In this document: positions 23,296-35,025 of the stretch, in pieces | Position numbering within the stretch: position 1 is the first letter of the stretch | How the letters are laid out: each line of letters starts with the position of its first letter | DNA from: Stenopsyche tienmushanensis | Taxonomy: Eukaryota; Arthropoda; Insecta; Trichoptera; Stenopsychidae | Assembly (NCBI GenBank): GCA_008973525.1 | Contig: WACJ01000058.1 | Span: 496,001-560,000 of the forward strand | Direction of reading: 5' to 3' | Length of the DNA stretch: 64,000 bases | Position numbers and translations under genes: made by a program | The notes under the pieces: model-generated | The model's input: the letters and a program-made list of their open reading frames with translations, nothing else | The model's database searches: none | What the model was told of the DNA's origin: nothing

Positions 23296-23720
23296 CTAAC
23301 AGAAATCGTACACCTCACCAGCACGATGAAGGCTACTAAATCAAGACATTCCCGCCGAAATCCGGACACTTGGAAACAGTGGCGTAACGACGCTTAGGGG
23401 CAGTAACTGTCTAATCTATGTATAAATATATAGAGTACATATATGTTTTTCAAATTGTTATATTAACCTTTCCCTACCGGTGATGTATTTACTACACATC
23501 GACTTTAATAATGGGAATATCGATATGAAATATAATAGATACGGGGTTCAGAATTTTTTTATTCCTCCGTAATATAATAACGAATCACTTCAAAGTATTA
23601 TTTTATATAAGTATTCATCTGCAGCGACGGAAATAAATAATTTTTCGGGAAATCGGGAATTTTGCGAGTTATAATCCGTGTCTCAGCAGAAAGGAATTTT
23701 ATTTATTTTATTCCCTTCCA
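23296..23720 (+). mobile_element. hAT-derived repeat, internally deleted copy
   Basis: Homologous to the minus-strand unit at 46790-47155. The shared part includes TAACAGAAATCGTACACC, a hAT-like terminus CAGTGGCGTAACGACGC (23377), GGGGCAGTAACTGTCTAA, the CCTTTCCCTACCGGTGATG word, and GGGAAATCGGGAATTT. The match ends at GTCTCAGCAGAAAGGAATTT, just where the other copy continues into the hAT dimerisation-domain frame. This copy therefore lost its transposase tail. Confidence 0.6.
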
Positions 23721-24244
23721 TTGCATCAACTCGAACTAGAATTCACAATACAGCAACAAATAACTACACTTTTTTTATTTATTCACATCTCATTTGATAT
23801 GTCCCGTATTAGGTTTTTTTTATGATCTTTCTATCATCCAATTCAATCGAAAATTTTTGAATGATGTCAAACGGAGACGTATAGATGATGTCCTCATTCT
23901 TAAAATACTGTAAAAATGTCAATGTACAGATATCGATAATACATTGAATGCTCCTCATAAATCATATTTGCTAATGAAGTATTTTGCCAGCTGCATCGCA
24001 TTCTATTCAGTCGTTATCTTCTGATCTTCTTATGATTGGAAAATTTTCCATGAACATTATTAGAACATGTTAATACTATGTTTGGGGTTAGCTCTTCCAA
24101 TTGAACAGAACCTTCAGAAGAACAAGGTATTAATTAGATCTGACTTCTAATATGTCATTAATTTTATTTCTTACTTTTATGCCAAGGATTGTTGTTGCAA
24201 TTCAGTATAAAAGGCTTGATGACATCTGCGTTTGAATGTCTGCT
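23721..24244. other. No recognisable gene
   Basis: AT-rich, no recognisable structure. Confidence 0.55.
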
Positions 24245-24483
24245 TTAACCCTTTGATTAGTGATCTAATTTAAAATCATCATAAACTGAGATGCTATATT
24301 TGTATGTCCGCCACTTATTATCCGTACAAATTTACTTATCTGTCAGGACCGCTGCGGCGTGTATGAAACTTGTACATAAATAGATAAACACTCTCGATAG
24401 CACACAATATTCGGTCATTTCTTCAAGTAGACTTAAACAATACACTTGAAATCGATTAATTATATCTGATGTCTTGTGTCTCA

Positions 24484-24708
24484 TCATACACTCGTGCATC
24501 GATGGCAAAGTCGTGCCGCATCGAAATTGCTATCGTTGGATAAGCTATTAAGCTCTTTTAGACGACTTTCGTTCGTGTTGTCTTGAGGGCAAGCGTTTGT
24601 TTTGATAATTAAGATACTAGTATCATTCTTATCGTTGACAAATTTTATTATTCCTCCTTGACTGTTCTGGAGTGGCGTTATTAGCCTAGTATCACCATTC
24701 ATTTGCAA
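24484..24708 (-). CDS. Conserved repeat-borne frame, copy 1 (unknown protein)
   Basis: A 74-codon frame that matches, residue by residue over about 50 codons, the frames at 28265-28540 and about 41668-41820. The shared core includes TRLITPLQNSQGG, VNDKNDTSILIIKTNACPQD and ESRLKELNSLSND. The protein family is not recognised. It lies within a TTAA-ended element, so a piece of an element-encoded protein is likely. Confidence 0.4.
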   Translation of the reverse strand: MQMNGDTRLITPLQNSQGGIIKFVNDKNDTSILIIKTNACPQDNTNESRLKELNSLSNDSNFDAARLCHRCTSV

Positions 24709-24982
24709 AATCTACTCCTTCAGAAGTAAACTGGCAGGCTTGCACGGTAATCATGTCCTTTTAATTTCGCAACATTTAATAGGCAAACAGCTGAATAATA
24801 AAAAGCAGATGCCATGCATGTTGAACATCAAGAAATATTCCAAGGATATGAAAAATATTATGTGCTATCAACAGTGTTAAGGTTTATTTATTGAGCTTGG
24901 CTTTTTATCAAACTGCGGCGGAGCTGCCAAAAAAGTGGATCTACATTAGATCATAGCGTGTCTTCTTTCCGGTTCGAAAGGG
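24510..24982 (-). mobile_element. TTAA-C family, copy 1, nested
   Basis: Shares GGATAAGCTATTAAGCTCTT, TTGTTTTGATAATTAAGATA, CCTTCAGAAGTAAACTGGCA and the right edge CCGGTTCGAAAGGG plus TTAA (24983-24986) with the copy at 28355. The left edge is not defined. The minus strand carries the conserved frame described separately. Confidence 0.55.
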
Positions 24983-25135
24983 TTAACAATCTATACGATA
25001 TACGCAAGATACTCTCTACGTCTCTGTCTCCCATTCATAATCTCTATCTGTCTCCGAGTTGAACGTGTAAGAATGCTCTTTCTGAATTACTGGAATTCTG
25101 ACGCAACTCTATGTCTTTACTCTTTAAGCGGTTAA

Positions 25136-27639
25136 GGATACACATAATCCAAACTCATAGTCCTTGCAATACGAGTATAAAAATGAACTTCAATGTTACA
25201 AAAGCCACAAATTATGAGATTAACAAATAACTATTGTTCCAGTTATGACAAATTTGATTATTACCGACCGCAATATTTTTACTGTTAAATATTATCAGTT
25301 GATCATTGTACAGTAACGGTTAGAACGTCCGTTTAATGATAACAATATTGTGTAGGCACTATTATTTCTCATATTGTTAGTAACCAGAATGATTTCTGAA
25401 ATATGACCACTTTTCTTCGTATCTATCCCGGCTATAGGCTGATCACATCGTCATGTCAGATTAGATACGTTCATGAAAATTGAGTTTGATGTCACATTTA
25501 CTGCATTGAGGTGGATTTCATTGAACTGGGCTTTTTTCGAACAGATAAGCATTTTTACAGATATGCCCATTAGTCTGTTTGTAGAAATGGTTGCTTGGGT
25601 TATTGGGGAAAAATTAATCGTGGGAACTTTGCTTGAATCATGAATGCATTTCTTGTTTGGAGTGTGATTTATATTTATTTTTTTGGGAAATCTGAGAAAT
25701 ATTCCAGTTAAAAATTTCAAGTTGCTATGTCCGTTATCGGATGTAAACGATTTCCATGGGTGATTCAATGATAGATAATTTTTATATGGTATTTTCCCAT
25801 TGAATTTTACGTATAGGTAAACTTAGATATGATTATTAAAATATATTTTTTTAATTGATGAAAAACTATGAAATGGGTGCTGAAATTAGCATTATTTTTT
25901 AATGATATTTTGACATTTATTTTCAAGTCAATTACTCATAAGCAGCCCTGTTCTAAATTTATTCATAGTTTACAGCATCAGGAAATCAGATTAATCTTGG
26001 AGCAAAACGATCGATCGGAAATATTAACACATTCCCGTCGGGTTACGCATATGTGCGTCTTTTGGATATTATCCATGTGATTAATCTTAAAAAAAGGGTC
26101 TAATGCGATAATCGCAAATATGAAAATGCTTGCGAAATCCTTGCAAGTGTTAATACTTCCAATCTCCCAAATTTGTGGGTGGACTGTCAACATTTTTGCC
26201 ATATTCCGGATTTGAAACCTAATCCATTAAGAGTCCAGGAATCCTCCATTGATGATATCTTCACTATGAATCAAATATTCAAAAATTGATGCTCTTGTAA
26301 TAATAATAGCTGGGGTGTGCTTTGGTCGTAATCCCCTTTTATTTAATGTTTGTTCCCTCATCTGCTGTCTATATTTAGTATGAATGAGCAGCTGCCAAAT
26401 TAATAGACACGCAGGAGCTCCTAATCGGCATTTTTAATGGATTCATTTTTCCTCGTTTGCCATATAATAATAAATATTTTTTTGCTGAGAATTTCTACGC
26501 TGAGGATCTGGATGATGGCTCGTTATGCAGCTGATTTCTGTCGTGTTCGATGAATCTAAGCTTTCAAGCAGCAGGCATATCTTCAACGATCGTCTCTTGT
26601 CGTCTTGAGAGCCTGTAATTGGTTTCGATTAAAGGCCAAATGATTGCTTTATATGGTCATTTAATCCAATGACGCACATCTTAAAAGTGGACAGCATTGG
26701 CAAAGTGCTGCAAGGCGTTCAACGTCGGAAATTCGCATCCCGTTCTGCTAAATTCTGTCGTTCGGCGTGGAAGCACGTACTGTGCTATTTTCGAACCTGG
26801 ATCTTCCTTGCTTTCCTGTTTCGTTTGGATTGTTTCCGGTACGCCAATTCCCAACACATTCTGATCTCTGCGACGTTTGATTTATGATGCTTCGACGTCC
26901 ACCGATGCAGAAGATCATTTTCTATGTACGTATTTTTTTACTGACACGTCCGATGAGAGAATATGTTTTTATATTGAGGTTGTTAACCTTGCATAAGCCG
27001 TCCCGGGCTGGAATATCATTACGCCCTTATATAGTGTTATGAATGCCCCGATACACGCGTATTATGAAATCGAAATAGCTCATTGTTGAATGCAGCTAAC
27101 TAGACAACCTGTACGTCCTGTTATTCCTAATATGGAGTCTCCTTGGAGTTACCTGTCTCTGAGCTGATCGCCCGAACTAGTCTTCTCTTAATGCGGAATG
27201 AAGACCGAACTCTGGTGTTTATGTGCAAGTTTAGATGCTATCTGCGAGCGAACTGATTCTATTGTTAGATCTTCTGCTCCAGTGAAATATCCTTTGAGAT
27301 GCTCCAAGGCGAGGTACGAACCAGTAGGAGTCGCATGAATGTCGAGTTGCTTCGAACCATCTTAAAAGAACTCATTTAAATATTTGTAACAGTATCAGTT
27401 GCAAGCATCATATTTCTATTAAACAATTTCTGTATGCCTAGGCTACTATGGATACATAAACACATAAAAACTTCTCCATAATCTTTTTGAATTATTTTTA
27501 GTTGGTATCAATAATTGACTGATTGAATGTGGAGTTTTAATGCGAATTTCTTTAGTAAATTAATTGTAAACCAATTACCAAAACATGTAATTAATTATTT
27601 AATATATTATATACAGAGAAGGTCGTACGCCACAAACGA
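25136..27639. other. No recognisable gene
   Basis: Small frames at 25451-25768, 25868-26202 and 26669-26887 have no recognised domain. The last lies in a slightly GC-richer patch (26660-26900), but I could not justify an exon. Confidence 0.45.
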
Positions 27640-28025
27640 CGAAAGAAGGAGTAGAAGACCATCAGTGATTTCTGATGAATGATTGTGCAAAAATTTTTAG
27701 AACAAGTTGACAACAAAACAACGAAATAACCGCCGTATAATGCTTGACAACCTTCACGAACAATTTCCTGACATTTCTCGACGTCTCCTTGTTGATATTG
27801 TACAGGAAAAACTTGGGTAAAAGAAGTCGTTTGCGAGATAGGTGCCCAGAATGCTCACACCGGAGCACCGTCAAAATCGTGTGACCGCCGTGCGCGAATT
27901 TTTGGATCGTTTTGCACAGGAGGGAGAAGATTTTCTGGACTTTATCATGACTGAGAATGAGACGTGGGTGTGTCACTACACTCCACTGACATCCAAAATC
28001 TGGTGCCCTGACTATAGAAATGTCT
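27640..28025 (+). pseudogene. Mariner transposase fragment
   Basis: Plus-strand translation shows GRRRPSVISDE (the end of the HTH linker), LHEQFPDISRRLLVDIVQEKLG in a neighbouring frame, and then VPRMLTPEHRQNRV, FLDRFAQEGEDFLDFI and TENETWVCHYTP. The last corresponds to the TGDETWVHHYTP motif that holds the first catalytic Asp, here Asn. Frame changes and stops break it, and the C-terminal half with the second and third Asp is absent. It belongs to a different subfamily from the mariner at 44387. Confidence 0.75.
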
Positions 28026-28264
28026 CGATCTCGACGGCGATTACGTTGAAAAATAGTTTAATATATTTGTGAATTATCCTGTGAATTTCAATTAAATATG
28101 TATAATCATTTTTCGATCCTATATAAATGTTGTAATCTTACTTTCTGAATCACCATCGTAGATAGTAAGTGCAGTTTTAAAATGAGATTGTTTTCTTCTG
28201 CTGCTTCTTGTGCGTTTTCTATGTACCGCGTAAAACTGAAACCGCGCAATGGGTACCGCGTGGT

Positions 28265-28540
28265 TCAAGGGACACAAATGTCTTTTGGCAACTTTTTGTC
28301 TAATATGCTCGAAGTTACCCCTACACGTCTAAACATTCTCAATATACTTTTATCAAAATCGCTATCATTGGATAAGATATTAAGCTCTTTCAGACGACTT
28401 TCATTCATGTTATCTTGAGGGCAGGCGTTTGTTTTGATAATTAAGATACTAGCATCATTCTTATCGTTGACCAATTTTATTATTCCTCCTTGAGTGTTCT
28501 GGAGTGGCGTCATTAGCCGAGTATCACAACTCCTTTGCAA
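28265..28540 (-). CDS. Conserved repeat-borne frame, copy 2 (unknown protein)
   Basis: A 91-codon frame, the longest of three related copies. It aligns with 24484-24708 from TRLMTPLQNTQGG through KTNACPQDN to LSNDSDFD without indels, then continues with a basic, unique tail (FRRVGVTSSILDKKLPKD). A neighbouring frame just upstream (28545-28585) reads QFTSEGVDFA in both copies, so the original protein may have been longer and shifted here. I do not recognise the family. An element-encoded protein is the simplest reading. Confidence 0.4.
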   Translation of the reverse strand: MQRSCDTRLMTPLQNTQGGIIKLVNDKNDASILIIKTNACPQDNMNESRLKELNILSNDSDFDKSILRMFRRVGVTSSILDKKLPKDICVP

Positions 28541-28829
28541 AATCTACTCCTTCAGAAGTAAACTGGTAGGCTTGCACGGTAACCATGTCCTTTTATTTTA
28601 GAAATACATTAATAGGCAAACATAGCTGAACAGCAAAAGGATGATGCCATGCAAGTTGAACATTAAGAAATATTTTTAGGAAATTAAGGAATATTGTGTG
28701 TTAAAAACAGCATTAAGGTTCATTTATTGGACTTGGTTTATTATCAAGCTTATTTCACACTGCGGCGGAGCTGACTGAAAAGTGGATTTACATTAGAGCG
28801 TAGCGTGTATGTTCTCCGGTGTGAAAGGG
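28355..28829 (-). mobile_element. TTAA-C family, copy 2
   Basis: Colinear with 24510-24982 and ends GTGAAAGGG followed by TTAA (28830-28833). Shared words include CTGCGGCGGAGCTG near the right end. The left boundary is uncertain, because the sequence left of 28355 is not shared with the other copies. Confidence 0.55.
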
Positions 28830-28833
28830 TTAA

Positions 28834-29792
28834 CAAACTTCAGTAACACACCCTATTATTTTATCTATGATAAATGCTATTGAAATTTGTGGAAATTATG
28901 TTTTTAACACTCAACTATTTTGCTGCTTAAAATTTTCTTTTCATGAATTCCCTAAGTTTTATGATCGTGAACCGATCTTTTTTCCAAGAATTTCATCTGT
29001 TTTTGTCGGAGATTCCATCGAGAGAATTTAAGGAATTTTATTATTTAAAATTCCAATTCTTCTGCCAAATGATTCTTTTTGATTTTCTGAGATAAAGCGT
29101 GACGATAACCGAGCTGAATTGCTTTCGAATATTCCCGTTGACACACTTAAAATCTCATATATCCTTGAGCTATTCAATCCCAACAATGGGGCGTCGGATT
29201 CCCTTTTAATCTTTGTGGTTCTAACGAACCGATCTTGATCCGAACGGTCGGCGACGGATTTGGGAGTTGACGTCTTGATTCCCTTTTCAAATTAATGTTT
29301 TTTCCCTTCTGCATAGAAATGCATATGTGCACCATTACAGTCTGGAGGTTCTAAAAATAGGCACGTGAATGACTTTTTTAAAGTCAGACTAATTTATTTC
29401 TATCATGTCATTCCAATTAATTGCGAGCGGTTATATTTAATTAATCTAATCAGGTCAATTAGAATCGCAGCAGACCCATAAAGAAGGCGCTGATGACTGT
29501 TGATGCGGGTCAGGACATCTAGTACTTAGCTGAAGTACATTTTCATTAATGGACGTCTGAAGGGTATTCATATGTTAAATGTCAAAGCAATACATAATTT
29601 TATTATTTATTTAAATATATACACGTTTACATGTATTGTCTATGGTACGGACAGCGTATGATAGCTTATCGTAATCAATATTGATGGTGTACAGGTGTAT
29701 TTATAATGCGTACAATATGAAATACTTTCACAACTGTTAAAATACGTACGCCGTTCAAGAATGTCATTATGTTTTATCTGCAATATTGCAAC
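28834..29792. other. No recognisable gene
   Basis: AT-rich DNA before the tRNA gene, nothing identified. Confidence 0.55.
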
Positions 29793-29865
29793 GCCGAAAT
29801 AGCTCAGTTGGGAGAGCGTTAGACTGAAGATCTAAAGGTCCCTGGTTCGATCCCTGGTTTCGGCA
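29793..29865 (+). tRNA. tRNA-Phe (GAA)
   Basis: A 73-base intron-less tRNA including the discriminator A. The acceptor stem GCCGAAA pairs with TTTCGGC. The A-box region is TAGCTCAGTTGG. The anticodon arm TTAGA-CTGAAGA-TCTAA gives anticodon GAA, and the B-box GGTTCGATCC lies in the T-arm. CCA is not encoded, as expected for a eukaryotic nuclear gene. It is identical over its full length to the inverted gene at 48681-48753, while the flanks differ. Confidence 0.97.
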
Positions 29866-29867
29866 AA

Positions 29868-29873
29868 TTTTTT
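29868..29873 (+). terminator. Pol III terminator of tRNA-Phe
   Basis: A run of six T starts three bases after the tRNA 3' end. Confidence 0.85.
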
Positions 29874-31499
29874 ACACTATATTTTTACAAATTGTAACAA
29901 TACGTATTTATGCAATCATAAAAGAACTGATCACTAATTTGAATATCGAGAAAGCACTGACTATTTTGACGTTTAATGATCACAACTTTCTTGATGATAT
30001 ATTTCAAATTAAAATCTGCATTCTTTTGTTATTTATTTGAATTATTTTAAACGATCCGACAGCAGTTTAAAAATATTTTTTTTCTAATTATCTTTACAAA
30101 TTTTCCCCTCGCATTAAGAATAATGAAGATTGGGGCTTCGACTGACATATCCCAAGACATTCCGAAGTCTTGGAGAATTACGAGAAATAGATAATCCTCC
30201 GTGATAGGGTTACTTACCGCTTTATTTTTAGTTCTACGGCTTCTGTCTGAGTAACGCCGCTAAATCTGATACGGGAATACTCCAGCTCTGGATATTTTTA
30301 CGTGCCGATGTCCAATTTGTGTCTTAAATGATGCATCCGAATACAAAAATATATTATTTTTGACGTGAGATGTGAAATGCATTATATGCGTGAGCGAACG
30401 CGGACACGTGGAGGAGCCAAATAGAAAAAAATATTAATATGATCTGAATTATTTTTGGTCGCATTTGGGACATATAGAACAAAGCGAATCTAAATATTAT
30501 CTGAGATTAGATGATATTTTTACTTCAATCATAAAATCTGATAAATACTAATCATTTTAAAGATTTTACGTTCAAAATATTGATGAAAATTTGCTTTAAT
30601 CGCATTTATAAAGAGCATAAATAAATAAATCTGAAGCTAATTTAGAACTCTCAATAAAATGTAACATTATTTAAATATGACAATCTTAGCAGTGTATGAA
30701 TTTATTCAAATTATTTTAAAACAAATAAATAACAATGTGCATTAAATCGAGCATTGACAGATGCGTTGAAATGAAAAATTAGTTGAAGCGTATTTTCGTT
30801 GATGGTGTTTATAAAACCTTCAATTGACACCGAAACGATTCTATTTATATAAAGGTTTACATAGTGAGTCACGTCTGCTACAGAGGAGGACATAAAATCG
30901 ATATGATGAGAGAGATGTTGGCGATCTTGTTTATTTTTGTATAATGCTTACCCTTTATTTATATCTTTTAATATTTTTTAACGAATCAAAAATAATTTAT
31001 TTTTATACATTTAAAATTAAAATAATTATTGACATCGTTGAAATATTTAAATCTGTTTGTATTTATTTTATAAATGCACATTTGCTAAAAATTTGCGGCG
31101 ATAAATATAAGTGCACTTGGACGTAAATGCGCGTGTTGCGACTCATTGTCGCTCGATGAATTTCATACGACGTTCGATACCTTCGCATCAAATTTGTCTC
31201 GATGTTTTTCGAAAGATGGCAGTGCATCGAATATTTATCAATCATTTTATATTTCGATCTATATTCAGAGATGCATTTAGAGTTGCTATTAGAATTATTC
31301 AATTAAGTTATGTATGTGATAAAAAAAAATCGCAATTATAAACATAACCTCAAAATATGCACCAAATTAAATTTTGCTGTATGTAATTAATTAATAATAT
31401 AATATGTGATTGAGGATTGTTCGAATCGATTAACGATGTTGATATGCTATAAATATTATGATTTCCGCGGATCGTTCTATTTATAATCTAATTTAAAAT
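29874..31499. other. No recognisable gene
   Basis: Very AT-rich. Small overlapping frames at 30711-31341 show no domain. Confidence 0.5.
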
Positions 31500-31740
31500 C
31501 ACACTTGACGTTCGGCAATGAATGACAGGTGCGCCGTTTTAAATATCGGTTTGACAATGACACCGCCCGTTGCGGCCATGAAAAAAGTATTTGCATGAAA
31601 TTACTTACGCAATTGCAAATTATGGAAAAGTATCATAATATTTGCGGCCGTAAATATTATTACGTGACGTTTCAAATTTATGTCGTACATAAGCGCACCT
31701 ACTTTTTACATTTTGCCATATTGCGTCATTGCAATAAATA
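31500..31740. promoter_or_regulatory. Possible cis-regulatory segment (motif cluster)
   Basis: A non-repeat block with a perfect POU octamer ATTTGCAT (31589-31596), a near-octamer ATTGCAAAT (31612-31620), ACAGGTG and TGACA words, and several TTACG/TTGCGTCA words. Such words occur by chance in AT-rich DNA, so this is a weak call. Confidence 0.2.
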
Positions 31741-31899
31741 GAATTCACTGCATGCGAGTAATAAATCAAGCGCTTAAGCCATGAGCAAAGCCACCCCGCG
31801 AGTATTTTCTTATTATTCAAATTGCCTTTACGTATGAACGCGATGGGGGTTGAAGACCTAAGAGTACTTATTATATTTTTGAAGTGAAATTTATAGGCG

Positions 31900-32115
31900 C
31901 GGTAGGGTAAATTGGCTCAAACATCATTTGTCGGGAAAAGAGGGAAAATCGTTTGTAGTGCGTCTGTGTACCGGGTCCATATCCGTGCTATCACAGAGAC
32001 GTTTCGCGCATGCGCCGCGCCGCCTTTATGTGTGTGTGTGTGTGTATACGTAGCATAAAGTATCTAAAACAGTAGCGCGTCTATTTTATTACATATTATA
32101 CAAGCACAGCTTCAT
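31900..32115 (+). repeat. Interspersed repeat R2, copy 3 (long form)
   Basis: Starts with GCGGTAGGGTAAATTGGCTC, matching 47652, then AAATCGTTTGTAGTG, a GCATGCGCCGCGCCGCC patch, a TG microsatellite (32029-32045), and the conserved TATTTTATTACATATTATAC end. It is flanked by no obvious duplication. Confidence 0.55.
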
Positions 32116-32249
32116 CTTAAAATTAACTCTCAAAAGTACCCAACCTAAAGTATGCTGGTTGCCTTTTAAAAAAATACTAAGTTTAAACGAGGCCATACTA
32201 GCTGCCAAAACGAACAGCGCAGTAGGTAGACCAACACCCCAGAAATGGT

Positions 32250-32560
32250 GAAGAAAATCCACAAAATGATAGCAGGCCTTTCAAAAAAATGCTGTACATT
32301 GCATATTGACTGAAAATTTGGCCATGAGAAAGCTGTGCGCAAGGTGGGTGTCGCGTTTTACTCACAATGGAACAAAAACAGCATCGTAATGATGTTTCTT
32401 CATCGTAATTCAGGATGAAACATGGGTCCATCATTTCACATCTGAGACAAAGGAACATGGGGACCCTCCACTGACCGGAGCTGTTTATTGGTCCCGCTAT
32501 TCGGGAGCATGCCAAATCGCTCAACAAAAGTGCACAGCAAGGTGCAAAACCTAAATTTAA
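32250..32560 (+). pseudogene. Mariner-type transposase fragment
   Basis: Across two plus-strand frames the motifs LTENLAMRKLCARWV (matching the NLHMRRVSARWVPR region) and then QDETWVHHFTSETKEH (matching the first catalytic Asp motif, GDETWVHHYTPESK) appear in the right order and spacing, followed by a decayed tail. Stops and frameshifts lie between them. No termini or C-terminal half are seen. The DETWVHHFT motif makes the family assignment firm. Confidence 0.7.
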
Positions 32561-32624
32561 TATACATGTCCGCAAGGGCACGCTCATTCTCACATTCTCA
32601 AATTAGCTAGATTGTGTAACTAAA

Positions 32625-33088
32625 AACTATAAAGCTAGCTAAGATAGTAAATATAAATTAGTAAGATAGATAAATATATAGTTATTATGGGTGGGGGAAG
32701 AGGGAGCCTAGACTCATTTGCGATCTCATTTGGCATGAACCATCTATGTAAGTTAGCCTCTGGAGAAGCTTCCGTGATCGTTCAGCCCATATAAAATTTC
32801 ACAAAAGGCTCTAAAAAAAGGACGGAGTGGCCACAAGGTCTATGTGTCCAACCGGTCCGCTTTTCGGACTGCTGACACGACGAATGAGCGCCTCGCAATC
32901 GGACGCCATACCCGAACATGTCTACAAAACGAAAAGTGTCAGAAGAAGACCGATCGGATGGGTTATTAAAATTTACAACCGGTCAAAAATATTGTTGTCT
33001 TTATTTTATTGTAGGTTATTGCCGGCTGGGTCGGCCCAATGTTTAAATGATAACGAAGAAAAAAGGGGTTAAACAACATACTATTATA
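32625..33088 (-). mobile_element. hAT-N family copy F, cut by a TA-flanked element
   Basis: Inverted copy with the GGGAGCCTAGACTC segment of copy C, a core hairpin with one mutated arm (near 32860), the GCCGGCTGGGTCGGC segment and then AAACAACATA. At that point a GTGCGA-family terminus begins (33089), and the remainder of the hAT-N copy is not seen beyond it. Confidence 0.6.
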
Positions 33089-33250
33089 CACGTAAACTTT
33101 TTTTGTGCGGAAAATCGCACAAAAAAGCTATGACTTACATAGAAAAAGTGAAAATGCGTTCCATGGATTTTAAAAACCGCATAACTTTGAAACAGTTATA
33201 TAAAACATATCCAAAATCGCATAAAAAACAGGAAAACAATAAGGCAATTA
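33089..33250 (+). mobile_element. TA-flanked GTGCGA-family element, left part
   Basis: After TA (33087-33088) it reads CACGTAAACTTTTTTTGTGC, then GAAAATCGCAC and a module with CTATGACTTACATAGAAAAA and AAAACCGCATAACTTTGAAA. The same module recurs in the elements at 35159 and 59884. The right terminus is not recognised. Confidence 0.55.
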
Positions 33251-34399
33251 AAAAATAACATTTTTTGTAACATTTAAAGGACGTCTTGCATCAGTGATAA
33301 AATTTTAAGGATGTCTGATTTTTTTCCCCAAGATGGTTGTAACATTTATTAAGCCGAATACCTGAGCATCCACAGGGATACTTTTATAGAAGGAGGTTGA
33401 TGATATAATTCATTAGTGGGCACACGTTCAATTAAGCGCGGCCCGTTTACTTGCGGGACCGTTATTTGCTTTGTGCATGTAAAACACGTAATTAGGTCCG
33501 CGGAATGATCGATGATATGCAGATGAAAGTATATCCGTCAAAGCCTTTGATCATTGTAATTTCTTGCATAACAATGACAAAATATTTATCTTTCGGGCTT
33601 AAACAGCGAGATCATGTTGAGATATGAAATCGTCGGCTCGATAATTATCAACATGCCATTGTGTTTGGACTTTTCTCACGATTTATGCTCATTTAATATT
33701 CAGGATTGATGTATATTTATGACTCTATTGCATTCACATTCTTCATGATCTTAATTATTCTAAGTGTACTGAATTCGTAATTAATCTTAGATTTACGACG
33801 AGCTCATTTGTATACTGGTTTCTGATCGAACTATGGTTTCCGTCGATGGATTATTACGGGTTTTAGACTATTTCTCCTTTCGCCATGGCTGATTTCCGTC
33901 AAATTACGAACTGTTTTGATTTATGGAACAAGATTTGCTGAAAGTCTAAACGAACACTGCGAAGTCCAAATAATATGATACGTTTTCCATATTTCACAAT
34001 GTGCATGTTAGCCGTACAGATGTGTTGATGGACGGACAGCTACCGTTTTGCAATGTTATCAATCAAACAGTCTTCAAAATATGATTTGCTATACAGTTAT
34101 AATTGAAATGTTTTAAAAGCAACGGCGTTTCGGTTAAGCAATCTGCCATTAAAAATACAGTATGCAGTCATGACATTCATAGCATTTGCCATAATCTCAA
34201 ATTTATTTTAAAATCATATGCAAGATCATTTTTGCAACATTCAATTTCAAGGTGAAGAGCCATAGCCAAACTTTTTATGCAATCTCTGTAAATTTTTAAG
34301 CATGAAAAGCTGAAATGTAGCCCAATTTTGAGCCCAAATTCAAATATATAAAATGTTTTTTAGTAGTTAAATGCTAATAAAAACAAGTTGTGTGCGAGA
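33251..34399. other. No recognisable gene
   Basis: AT-rich, no recognisable structure. Confidence 0.5.
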
Positions 34400-34835
34400 T
34401 ATCCGCTCATTTTTTAAGCTCATATGGAATATAACATCGTTCAAATGTATGCCGCGACTTTGCTTGGTGGCACGTATTCGGTGGATCCAATTTTCGACGA
34501 CTGTCGCATAAATCCGGCTGAATTTGGTGGATGGCGTTCGTTATGTTGACTTTGAGGGCATCAATTGTTTGCATGATAGATAACCATGCCCTCAAATCGC
34601 TCGTGCAGAATATCCATCGTGGCATGCGCTGAGTGATACGTAGACCGTCCTGTTGGAACCACAGGTATCCATAATATCCAGTTTAGTCCACAAGAAATTT
34701 CTTATCATCCGGTGCTGGTGTATCTCGTGTAGATTGGTATCGTTCCAAATCTGATCATTTTACTTCTTTACATATCCATTAATCTAAAAACGAGCTTCAT
34801 CGCTAAAGTTGTTTTTTTTTTGCGGAACGTTTCTT
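34400..34835 (-). pseudogene. Tc1/mariner-superfamily DDE transposase fragment
   Basis: Minus-strand pieces in order from 34835 leftward: NFSDEARF and NGYVKKQNDQIW, typical of the segment carrying the first catalytic Asp (FSDEAHFHLNGYVNKQN in relatives), then HEIHQH and FLWTKLDIMD. After a deletion and frame change come IDALKVNITNAIHQIQPD and VVENWIHRIRATKQSRGIHL, the usual C-terminus of this transposase group (VxENWxxRIxxCxxSRGxHL). The region with the second and third Asp is missing. No terminal repeats were found. Confidence 0.75.
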
Positions 34836-35025
34836 GAACGAAGATATCACCAATATTATATTTAACCAAAATGCTATTAAAACAAATATTATCGACTAGT
34901 TCCAAGCATCAAAACTTGTACTAAAAATCTAGTTAAGATTGTAGTTTTTATGTACATTTTTATATCCAAATATTTTTTGTGCACAGCGAATCTGAGCCTA
35001 CCTGAAATAACTTTATTCTTTAGAG

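Larger units (their letters stand above)
24249..25131 (+). mobile_element. TTAA-B family element split by another TTAA element
   Basis: TTAA at 24245-24248 and 25132-25135 bound the whole. The left part (24249 to about 24468) and the right part (24987-25131) are the two portions of a TTAA-B unit. Between them sits the unrelated repeat at 24510-24982, whose right edge is GAAAGGG followed by TTAA. That TTAA is the one normally found in the family's GGGTTAACGATCT word. About 60 bases of the host element are missing at the left junction. Confidence 0.6.

Noticed and set aside
31589..31596. Octamer ATTTGCAT as evidence for an enhancer
   Set aside because: The same word also appears at several other places in this AT-rich window, so one match is weak. 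It was kept only as a low-confidence cluster.
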